A stretch of DNA of 38,760 bases from JBOGZD01 sp050697155 (GTDB lineage Bacteria; Actinomycetota; Thermoleophilia; Solirubrobacterales; 70-9): the NCBI GenBank assembly GCA_050697155.1, contig JBOGZD010000011.1, positions 1 through 38,760 of the forward strand. Direction: 5' to 3'. The position numbers and the translations under genes were made by a program. Within the stretch, counting starts at the first letter, position 1; each line of letters starts with the position of its first letter. The notes beneath the pieces were generated by a model. It searched no databases, was not told where the DNA came from, and worked only from the letters and a program-made list of their open reading frames with translations. This document shows positions 32,560-38,760 of this stretch, piece after piece.

Positions 32560-33810
32560 ATGCACCAACACCTCTCAGAGCACGAGTACCTGTTCACGTC
32601 CGAGTCGGTCACCGAGGGCCACCCGGACAAGGTCGCCGATCAGATCTCCGACGGCGTGCTCGACGCCGTGATGCGCGACGATCCCGCCGGCCGCGTCGCC
32701 TGCGAGACCCTGGTCAACACCGGGCTCGTCGTCGTCTCGGGCGAGATCACGACGACGACCTACGTCGACATCCCCGATGTCGCGCGGGAGACCATCCGCA
32801 AGATCGGCTACACGGACGCCGATCTCGGCTTCTCCGCGGATTCCGCGGCGGTGATCAACGCGATCGACAAGCAGTCGCCCGACATCGCCCAGGGCGTCGA
32901 CCAGGCGCTCGAGTCGCGCACCGATCCCGCCGACGATGACGTGCTCGACGTCGCCGGCGCGGGCGACCAGGGGATGATGTTCGGCTACGCGACCCGGGAG
33001 ACGCCGGAGCTGATGCCGCTGCCGATCTCCCTCGCCCACAAGCTCGCCCACCGGCTCGCCGAGGTCCGCAAGGGCGAGGTCGTCCCCTACCTGCGCCCGG
33101 ACGGCAAGACCCAGGTCACGGTCCGCTACGAGAACGGGCGGCCGATCGAGATCGAGAAGATCCTGATCTCCACCCAGCATCGCGACGGGGTCGACACCGA
33201 CACGCTGATTCGCCCCGACCTCTGGGAGCACCTCGTCCATCCGATCATCCCGGGCGAGCTCTACGACGAGCGCAAGCTGAACACGACGCGCAACTTCCTC
33301 GTCAACCCCACCGGCCGCTTCGTGATCGGCGGGCCGGTCGGCGACGCCGGCCTCACCGGCCGCAAGATCATCGTCGACACCTACGGCGGTATGGCACGCC
33401 ACGGCGGCGGCGCCTTCTCGGGCAAGGACCCCTCCAAGGTCGATCGCTCCGCCGCCTACGCGGCCCGCTACGTGGCCAAGAACGTGGTCGCGGCCGGGCT
33501 TGCCGACCGCTGCGAGGTCCAGGTCGCCTATGCGATCGGCGTCGCCCACCCGGTTTCGGTGATGGTCGAGACCTTCGGCACCGAGAAGCTCTCGTGCGCC
33601 GAGATCGCCCGCCTGGTCGACGGGCACTTCGACCTGCGACCCGGCGCCTTCCGCGAGGAGCTGCGCCTGCACCGGCCGATCTTCCAGAAGACGGCCGCCT
33701 ACGGGCACTTCGGCCGCGAGGACCACGACTTCACCTGGGAGAAGACCGACCGCGCCGCGGCGCTCCGCCGGGCGGCGGGGCTCGAAGAGCAGGCAGGGGC
33801 GCCCGCCTAA
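32560..33810 (+). CDS. metK: S-adenosylmethionine synthetase
   Basis: Makes SAM from Met and ATP. Conserved parts are FTSESVTEGHPDKVADQISD (12-31), the hexapeptide GAGDQG (133-138) and GGGAFSGKD (282-290), followed by PSKVDRSAAYAARYVAKN. At 416 residues it is slightly longer than average. I chose ATG 32560: TAGCAT (32544-32549) lies 10 nt upstream and there is no Shine-Dalgarno. The in-frame ATG at 32521 would lie inside the preceding gene. No SAM riboswitch fits in the 13-bp gap. Confidence 0.96.
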   Translation: MHQHLSEHEYLFTSESVTEGHPDKVADQISDGVLDAVMRDDPAGRVACETLVNTGLVVVSGEITTTTYVDIPDVARETIRKIGYTDADLGFSADSAAVINAIDKQSPDIAQGVDQALESRTDPADDDVLDVAGAGDQGMMFGYATRETPELMPLPISLAHKLAHRLAEVRKGEVVPYLRPDGKTQVTVRYENGRPIEIEKILISTQHRDGVDTDTLIRPDLWEHLVHPIIPGELYDERKLNTTRNFLVNPTGRFVIGGPVGDAGLTGRKIIVDTYGGMARHGGGAFSGKDPSKVDRSAAYAARYVAKNVVAAGLADRCEVQVAYAIGVAHPVSVMVETFGTEKLSCAEIARLVDGHFDLRPGAFREELRLHRPIFQKTAAYGHFGREDHDFTWEKTDRAAALRRAAGLEEQAGAPA

Positions 33811-34349
33811 CGCTCGGGCTGGACCTCGGTCCGTTCGGCGGGGGCGCCCGACAGCCCGTCGGACGAGGCGACGCCCGTTGCCCGGTCGACCATGTGGATG
33901 ACGTCGGCGGGCTCGGCGACGCCGGCGAAGACGAAGTTGTAATCGTCGCCGGCGGCGGTGTCGAAGTCGACGTCGCCGACCTGGAGGATGCGCTGGAGCA
34001 CCGACTGGTTGTAGTTGACGTTCTGGACCCGCTCCAGGCGCGTCTCCTGGATCGTGCGCGAGACGATCCCGCGCTTGATGTGCAGGCGGCGGTTGGTGAT
34101 CGTGTAGCTGGTCGCCACCCGCTTGATGAACCCGACCAGGATCGTGACCGCGACCCCGACCAGGGCGATGATCGTCACCAGCCCGGCGTCGGCGCCGCCC
34201 TCGCCGAGCCCGCTGATCAGGGCGACGATCGCGCATACGACCGCGGTGACCAGGAGCCCCTTGATGTAGAAGCCGAGGATCGAGCGCCAGGAGGGATGAC
34301 CCTCGTAGAGCACCTGCTCGCCCGGTTGCAGCTTCGGCGCCACCTCCAC
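33807..34349 (-). CDS. PH-domain (bPH2-type) membrane protein
   Basis: This 180-residue protein has two membrane helices (about 24-46 and 55-75) followed by a bacterial pleckstrin-homology domain (RVATSYTITNRRLHIKRGIV, QETRLERVQNVNYNQSVLQR, GDVDFDTAAGDDYNFVFAGV). The N-terminal LQPGEQVLYEGHPSWRSIL motif is common in this family. Its cellular role is not established; it is probably a membrane-associated scaffold or stress protein. It ends convergently, overlapping metK by 4 bp, and diverges from priA. Confidence 0.82.
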   Translation of the reverse strand: MEVAPKLQPGEQVLYEGHPSWRSILGFYIKGLLVTAVVCAIVALISGLGEGGADAGLVTIIALVGVAVTILVGFIKRVATSYTITNRRLHIKRGIVSRTIQETRLERVQNVNYNQSVLQRILQVGDVDFDTAAGDDYNFVFAGVAEPADVIHMVDRATGVASSDGLSGAPAERTEVQPER

Positions 34350-34397
34350 GAAGCCTAACCGCTGCGCGCCGAGGGCCGCGAGGCGGCGCGGGCCAGG

Positions 34398-34425
34398 TTG
34401 CCGCGTCCGGGGCGATCCCTACCGT
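34398..34425 (+). promoter_or_regulatory. Candidate leaderless promoter of priA
   Basis: TTGCCG (34398-34403), a 16-bp spacer and TACCGT (34420-34425) lie 8 nt before ATG 34434. The hexamers and spacing are reasonable, and no Shine-Dalgarno separates the -10 box from the start codon. Confidence 0.5.
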
Positions 34426-34433
34426 CGCGGCTG

Positions 34434-36608
34434 ATGGCGATCGCCAAGGTCGAGCCGCTGACGCGGGCCCGCGCACTGCGCGGCCCCTTCGACTACCGGC
34501 TGCCCGAGCGGCTGCGCGGGATCGAGGTCGGCTCGGTGCTGGTGGTCCCGTTCGGCCGCCGGCGGGTGCTCGGGGTGGTCGTCGAGCTCGCCCAGCACAG
34601 CGAGCTGCCGCCGGGGCGGCTCGCCGAGCCGGTCGAGGCGCTCGAGGCCGGAGCCACCCCTGAGCTCGTCCGGCTGGGCCTGTGGGTCGCGCACGCATAC
34701 TGCTCGACTCCGGCCCGCGGGCTGGAGCTGGTGCTTCCGCCCGGCACCGGGTCAGCGGGCGGCCAGGTCCGGGCGCGGCGGGAGGCGACCGCCGCCGCGA
34801 ACGCGGCGGGCCGGGCGGCACTCGCCGGGGGCGAGGCTCTTGGTCGCAGACAGCGCGAGGCGCTGCTACTGCTGGGCGAGACCGACCGCGAGCTCGGCGC
34901 CGGCGAGCTCGCCGCGGCGGGGATCCGCTCCGACACGCTGCGGCGGCTTGCTCGACGCGGACTGATCGAGCGCGGCGAGCGCGAGGTCCGCCGCCGGCCG
35001 CGCTCGGCGCCGCTCGGCGCCGCTCGCGGCGGGGTGGAGCTCGACCAGCGCCAGCGCCGAGCGGTGGAGAGGATCGTCGGCGCCCTCGACGGCGACGGCG
35101 CGGAGCTGCTGCTGAGCGGGGTCACCGGCTCGGGCAAGACCGAGGTCTACCTCGCGGCCGCGGAGGCGGCGCTGGAGCGGGGTCGGGGCGCGATCGTGCT
35201 CGTCCCCGAGATCGCCCTAACGCCGCAGGCCGTCGGGAGATTCGAGGCCCGCTTCGCCGACCGCGTGGCGGTCCTGCACTCTCGCCTCGGCGCCGGGGAG
35301 CGCCGCGACGAGTGGGAGCGCGTGCGCCGTGGCGAGGCGCGGATCTGCGTCGGGCCGCGCTCGGCGGTCTTCGCCCCGATCCCGGGCCTGGGGCTGGTGG
35401 TCGTCGACGAGGAGCACGACCCCTCCTACAAGCAGGAGGGGGATCCGCGCTACGACGCCCGCGCGGTCGCCCGCCGGCGGGCGAGAGACTGCAACGCGGT
35501 GCTGGTAAGCGGCTCGGCGACCCCGCGGCCCGAGAGCTGGCTCGCCCTTGAGCGGCTCGAGCTTCCCGAGCGCGCCGACGGCCGCGCGCTGCCGCCCGTG
35601 GAGATCCTCGACATGCGCGCCCTCCAGGGGCCTCTTCACGAACGCACCCGCGAGGCCTTCGCCCGGCTGCGAGCCGAGCGCGGCAAGGCGATCGTGCTCC
35701 TCAACCGGCGCGGATGGGCGCCGCACCTCGCCTGCCGGTCGTGCGGCCATGCCTGGGGCTGTCCGCAGTGCGACGTCTCGCTCGTCCTCCATCGCAAGGC
35801 GAGCTCGCTTCGCTGCCACCACTGCGGGCACGCGGAGGCGCTGGCGGATGCCTGTCCGCGGTGCGGATCGGTTTCCCTGGCTCGGGCCGGGCTCGGGACC
35901 GAGCGGGTCGAGGCACTGCTGGCAGAGGAGCTCGCGCCGCTGCCGGTGTTCAGGCTCGACTCCGACACCGCTGCCGCGGCCGGCGCCCACGTGGACATCC
36001 TCGGGCGCTTCCAGGCCGCCGCGTCCGGCGTCCTGGTCGGCACCCAGATGGTCGCCAAGGGCCACGACTTCCCCGACGTCGTCCTCGCCGTCGTCCTCGA
36101 TGCCGACGCGACCCTGCGCTTTCCCGACTTTCGCGCCGAGGAGCGCACCTTCGCGCTCGTGGCCCAGCTCGCCGGGCGCAGCGGGCGGGGCGACGCCGGC
36201 GGCAGGGTCCTGGTGCAGACGCTCGCCCCGGAGGCGGCGGCGATCCGCCACGCCGCCGAGCACGACACCGCGGGCTTCCTCACAGCCGAGCTCGCGCGCC
36301 GGCGCGAGCTCGGCTACCCGCCGTTCTCGGAGCTGGTCGCGATCGACCTCGCCGGGGCCGACGAGGCGCGGCTGAGGGATGCCGCGACGCGGCTTCGGGA
36401 GGCGATCGAGGCCGGGCTCCCAGACGACGCCGTCGCCCTCGGGCCGGCCCCGCGGTTTCGCCGCCGCGGCCGCGAGCGACGGCGGATCCTGGTCAAGGCG
36501 CGGGCACGGGAGCCGGCGGTGGCGGCGGTCCGCGACGCGGTCGAGGCGGCCGCCCGGGCGCGCCGGCTGCGCGAGCTCGCGGTCTCGGTCGACGTTGACC
36601 CCCAGTAG
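34434..36608 (+). CDS. priA: Primosomal protein N' (PriA helicase)
   Basis: The replication-restart 3'-to-5' helicase. The N-terminal DNA-binding domain begins VEPLTRARALRGPFDYRLPE and includes GSVLVVPFGRRRVLGVVVEL. Walker A is GVTGSGKTEVYL and the DEAH-like motif is VVVDEEHDPSYKQ. The zinc-binding cysteines are in CRSCGHAWGCPQCD and CHHCGHAEALADACPRCG, all eight present. Helicase motifs VGTQMVAKGHDFPDV and QLAGRSGRGDAGG follow. ATG 34434 (724 residues) matches the family N-terminus and the adjacent -10 box. Confidence 0.95.
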   Translation: MAIAKVEPLTRARALRGPFDYRLPERLRGIEVGSVLVVPFGRRRVLGVVVELAQHSELPPGRLAEPVEALEAGATPELVRLGLWVAHAYCSTPARGLELVLPPGTGSAGGQVRARREATAAANAAGRAALAGGEALGRRQREALLLLGETDRELGAGELAAAGIRSDTLRRLARRGLIERGEREVRRRPRSAPLGAARGGVELDQRQRRAVERIVGALDGDGAELLLSGVTGSGKTEVYLAAAEAALERGRGAIVLVPEIALTPQAVGRFEARFADRVAVLHSRLGAGERRDEWERVRRGEARICVGPRSAVFAPIPGLGLVVVDEEHDPSYKQEGDPRYDARAVARRRARDCNAVLVSGSATPRPESWLALERLELPERADGRALPPVEILDMRALQGPLHERTREAFARLRAERGKAIVLLNRRGWAPHLACRSCGHAWGCPQCDVSLVLHRKASSLRCHHCGHAEALADACPRCGSVSLARAGLGTERVEALLAEELAPLPVFRLDSDTAAAAGAHVDILGRFQAAASGVLVGTQMVAKGHDFPDVVLAVVLDADATLRFPDFRAEERTFALVAQLAGRSGRGDAGGRVLVQTLAPEAAAIRHAAEHDTAGFLTAELARRRELGYPPFSELVAIDLAGADEARLRDAATRLREAIEAGLPDDAVALGPAPRFRRRGRERRRILVKARAREPAVAAVRDAVEAAARARRLRELAVSVDVDPQ

Positions 36609-36639
36609 CGCGGCGACCCGTTACTAGACTCGCTCTGCC

Positions 36640-37281
36640 ATGAGCGAGACGGTCCAGGACGAGCGGGTCGACGTTGAAGGCCATGCGCCCGACGAGGGGG
36701 TCTCCGAGGAGGAGCGAGAGCGGCGGGCGGCGGCGCTCGCCGAGGTGCGCACGTTCGGCGACCCGGTGCTGCGCTCGCGCGCGTCGGAGGTGACCGACTT
36801 CGGCCCGGAGCTGGAGGGCGACGCGCGGCGGATGATCGGGATCATGCGCGACGCGATGGGCGTCGGCCTCGCCGCCACCCAGCTCGGCGTCCTGCGCCGC
36901 CTGCTCGTCTTCCAGGCCGGCCCGGATGCAAGGCCGACCGCGCTCGCCAACCCGGAGCTGGAATGGGCCTCCGAGGAGCTCGCGACCGCCGAGGAGGGCT
37001 GCCTCAGCCTGCCGGGCATCGGGCTCGACGTCGAGCGCCCGCTGCACGCCCGGGTGCGCGGCGTCGACCTGCACGGCGAGGCGCTGCTGGTCGAGGCCTC
37101 GGGGCTCGAGGCGCGGGTGCTCCAACACGAGATCGACCACCTCGACGGCGTGCTGATCCTCGACCGCACCGTGCGCGAGCAGCGCAAGGCCGCCCTCCGC
37201 GCGCTGCGCGAGGGCGAGCCCTACTCCCCCGAGCGCGAGGAGGAGGAGGAGGCCGCGCAGGAAGCGGCCGGCCCTGCTTGA
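36640..37281 (+). CDS. def: Peptide deformylase
   Basis: Removes the formyl group from nascent proteins. The three signature motifs are GVGLAATQLG (74-83), EEGCLSLPG (C121 binds metal) and QHEIDHLDG (H163, E164 and H167). At 213 residues it has an acidic N-terminal extension of about 33 residues and a Glu/Ala-rich C-terminal tail beyond the catalytic core. ATG 36640 lies 9 nt after TAGACT (36625-36630) and lacks a Shine-Dalgarno. The stop overlaps the fmt start as TTGA, coupling deformylase and formyltransferase. Confidence 0.95.
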   Translation: MSETVQDERVDVEGHAPDEGVSEEERERRAAALAEVRTFGDPVLRSRASEVTDFGPELEGDARRMIGIMRDAMGVGLAATQLGVLRRLLVFQAGPDARPTALANPELEWASEELATAEEGCLSLPGIGLDVERPLHARVRGVDLHGEALLVEASGLEARVLQHEIDHLDGVLILDRTVREQRKAALRALREGEPYSPEREEEEEAAQEAAGPA

Positions 37282-38186
37282 CCTGCGTCTACCTCGGCAC
37301 CTCCGAGTTCGCCGCGGCGGTGCTGCGCCGGCTCGCCGCCGGCGAGGACCGGCCGGCGCTGGTGGTCACCCCGCCGGACCGCAGGCGGGGCAGGGGGCGG
37401 CGGCTGGCGCCGCCGCCGGCCGCGTCCACGGCGACCGAGCTCGGGATCGAGCTGCTGCAGACCGAGAACGTGAACGACCCGGCCGCGCTCGAGCGCCTGC
37501 TCGCCGCAGCGCCCGAGGTCGGCGTGGTCTGCGCATTCGGACAGCTGATCCGCGAGCCGCTGCTGTCCGAGCTCGAGCTGCTCAACGTCCATCCCTCGCT
37601 CCTGCCCCGGTGGCGCGGCGCGGCGCCGATCGAGCGCGCGATCGCCGCGGGCGACCGGGAGACCGGGGTGACGATCATGAGGGTCGACGCGGGTCTCGAC
37701 TCGGGACCGGTCGCGCTGCAAGAGTCGGTCGCGATCGGCGATGACGACTACGGCGCCCTCGCGGGCCGGCTGGAGGAGCTGAGCGGGAGGCTCATCGTCC
37801 GGGCGCTCGGGCTGCGCCGCCGCGGGGCGCTCGAGCTCACCGCCCAGGACGAGTCGCAGGCCACCTACGCGGAGAAGATCGCCCCCGCCGAGCGGCGCCT
37901 CGACCCGGCGCGCGGGGCCACCGAGCTCGCCCGCATGGTCCGCGCGCTCACCCCCCACATCGGCGCCTACCTCGAGCTCGCGAGGGGTGGCCGGCTCGGG
38001 GTGCGCAGGGCGCGTGCGGAGCCCGGGAGTGCACTCGGGGTAGGCGAGGTCGAGGGCGCCGGCGGGCTGCGGGTGGGGTGCGCCGACGGCGCCCTGCGGC
38101 TCGAGGTCGTCCAGCCGCCCGGGGGGCGGCCGATGGACGCGCTCGACTACCTGCGCGGGCACCCCGCCCCGCAACTGGAGGCCTGA
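37278..38186 (+). CDS. fmt: Methionyl-tRNA formyltransferase
   Basis: Formylates initiator Met-tRNA with 10-formyltetrahydrofolate. The protein begins TCVYLGTSEFAAAVLRRL. The catalytic region is GVVCAFGQLI with LLNVHPSLLPRWRGAAPIERAI and the family segment TGVTIMRVDAGLDSGPV. The C-terminal tRNA-binding domain contains the segment TPHIGAYLEL. The TTG start at 37278 overlaps the def stop (TTGA); no ATG or GTG lies nearer the conserved N-terminus. Length is 302 residues. The stop codon falls inside the left end of a long palindrome. Confidence 0.94.
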   Translation: MTCVYLGTSEFAAAVLRRLAAGEDRPALVVTPPDRRRGRGRRLAPPPAASTATELGIELLQTENVNDPAALERLLAAAPEVGVVCAFGQLIREPLLSELELLNVHPSLLPRWRGAAPIERAIAAGDRETGVTIMRVDAGLDSGPVALQESVAIGDDDYGALAGRLEELSGRLIVRALGLRRRGALELTAQDESQATYAEKIAPAERRLDPARGATELARMVRALTPHIGAYLELARGGRLGVRRARAEPGSALGVGEVEGAGGLRVGCADGALRLEVVQPPGGRPMDALDYLRGHPAPQLEA

Positions 38187-38339
38187 TGCGGGCTATCCCC
38201 GCACGCGGGGCCGCCGCAGGCCTTCGCTGGATCGGCACCCACGACCTCGCGGGTAGCGCTGCTACCCGCTTCGGCCGCGTGCACCGCCCAGCTCGGCCTG
38301 CGACGCCCCCGCGCACGACGCTAGCCCCCATCAGGCCTC
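38178..38339. repeat. 162-bp imperfect palindrome between fmt and rsmB
   Basis: The outer arms GAGGCCTGATG (38178-38188) and CATCAGGCCTC (38329-38339) are exact complements. Matching continues inward through GGGCTA/TAGCCC and GCAGGCC/GGCCTGC to a perfect centre, GCGGGTAGC-gct-GCTACCCGC (38249-38269). The whole can fold as one long hairpin. The left arm also has its own hairpin CCCCGC-ac-GCGGGG. It starts within the last codons of fmt and ends 4 bp before rsmB. It resembles a MITE- or REP-type palindromic unit, or a structured RNA; it is not a tRNA. Confidence 0.8.
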
Positions 38340-38343
38340 TCGC

Positions 38344-38760
38344 ATGAACCGGTCCCCGCCCGCGATCACCGCGGCGCGGCGCACCGCCTATGAGGCCCTG
38401 AGACGCACGTTCGAGGACGACGCGTGGACCGATCGCGCCTTCGCCTCGATCGCCGCCCGGGGTCGGCTCGAGGGTCGGGAGCTTGCCCAGGCCCGCCGGC
38501 TCGCCTACGGGGCGACCCAGCGCCGGGGCACCAGCGACCACCTGGTAGAGCAACTCGCGGACCGCCCGGCGACGAAGCTGGACCCCGCCGCCCTTGCGGC
38601 GCTCAGGCTCGGCGTCTACGAGCTGCTGTTCGCGGCGGCTGTCCCCGACCACGCCGCCGTCGACCAGGCGGTCGAGCTGGCGAAGGCCGGGATGCGCCGC
38701 GACGGGGCGCCGGCCGGCCGCGCGCGGGCCGTCGCCGGGCTGGTGAACGCTGTGCTGCGC
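38344..38760 (+). CDS. rsmB: 16S rRNA (cytosine-967-C5) methyltransferase RsmB, 5' part
   Basis: Only the first 139 codons are in the window. They encode the NusB-like RNA-binding N-terminal domain of RsmB/Sun: ITAARRTAYEALRRTFEDDA, ARRLAYGATQRRGTSDHLVE, LAALRLGVYELLFAAAVPDH, AAVDQAVELAKAG and AVAGLVNAVLR. The SAM-dependent methyltransferase domain should follow outside. The def-fmt-rsmB order is widely conserved and supports the call over NusB, which is a stand-alone domain. The start ATG 38344 lies 4 bp after the long palindrome. Confidence 0.9.
   Translation, partial: MNRSPPAITAARRTAYEALRRTFEDDAWTDRAFASIAARGRLEGRELAQARRLAYGATQRRGTSDHLVEQLADRPATKLDPAALAALRLGVYELLFAAAVPDHAAVDQAVELAKAGMRRDGAPAGRARAVAGLVNAVLR

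Noticed and set aside
32575..34821. Very long minus-strand open frame (748 codons) opposite metK and priA
   Set aside because: Composition is a GC artefact; it runs antisense to metK and priA and out of frame through the PH-domain gene, all of which are clearly real.
38187..38343. tRNA or known small RNA between fmt and rsmB
   Set aside because: No acceptor/T-arm/anticodon arrangement or GTTCRA box; the fold is one long palindrome instead.

Overview
The window is a gene-dense, very GC-rich (roughly 70%) bacterial chromosome segment. Gene order and protein character point to an actinomycete, most likely class Thermoleophilia (Solirubrobacterales or relatives). This placement is an inference from ftsQ-ftsZ, the split GcvPA/GcvPB, trpS-scpA-scpB-rluB, aroF-tyrA-aroA-cmk-der, priA-def-fmt-rsmB, and many mRNAs that look leaderless. 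No rRNA, tRNA, CRISPR array, prophage or intact insertion sequence was seen.

Layout. (1) 1-2095: the end of the division cluster, ftsQ and ftsZ, with a hairpin and a good promoter between them. (2) 2092-2490: a decayed MNT-HEPN toxin-antitoxin remnant on the minus strand. (3) 2552-7517: the glycine-cleavage operon gcvT-gcvH-(coiled-coil orphan)-gcvPA-gcvPB. (4) 7531-9491: a small protein divergent from a MocR-type regulator. (5) 9488-12413, minus: a non-homologous end-joining cluster, LigD ligase, Ku and LigD polymerase, with LigD split into separate chains. (6) 12458-13912: a FetAB-like ABC exporter. (7) 13971-14544: a VapBC toxin-antitoxin pair. (8) 14567-19003, minus: an operon for two membrane-anchored propeller-like proteins, an ECF sigma factor and a Tat-exported amidohydrolase. 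(9) 19124-22659: trpS, scpA, scpB, rluB, aroH. (10) 22685-28243: hisC-like aminotransferase, an M15 peptidase (minus), then aroF-tyrA-aroA. (11) 28260-32546: cupin (minus), cmk, der and a DUF3352-like membrane protein. (12) 32560-38760: metK, a PH-domain protein (minus), priA, def, fmt and the start of rsmB.

Main discovery candidate. Between the M15 gene and aroF (DAHP synthase, the first step of aromatic amino-acid synthesis) a good promoter drives a 30-residue ORF ending FYSWYWRFS, with six aromatic codons among its last nine. A perfect 10-bp stem starts at the last base of its stop codon. This has the form of a ribosome-mediated attenuator reading Phe, Tyr and Trp supply, apparently on a leaderless mRNA. 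The aroH, hisC-like, aroF, tyrA and aroA genes around it form an aromatic amino-acid locus.

Other notable signals. A -10-like hexamer lies 6-11 nt before the start codon of about 17 genes, implying widespread leaderless transcription. A perfect 18-bp inverted repeat is inserted in frame inside aroA, and another hairpin occupies the 3' end of gcvPA. A 162-bp imperfect palindrome lies between fmt and rsmB. The LigD polymerase frame has no ordinary start codon for its conserved N-terminus and meets the ku stop in a GTAG overlap.
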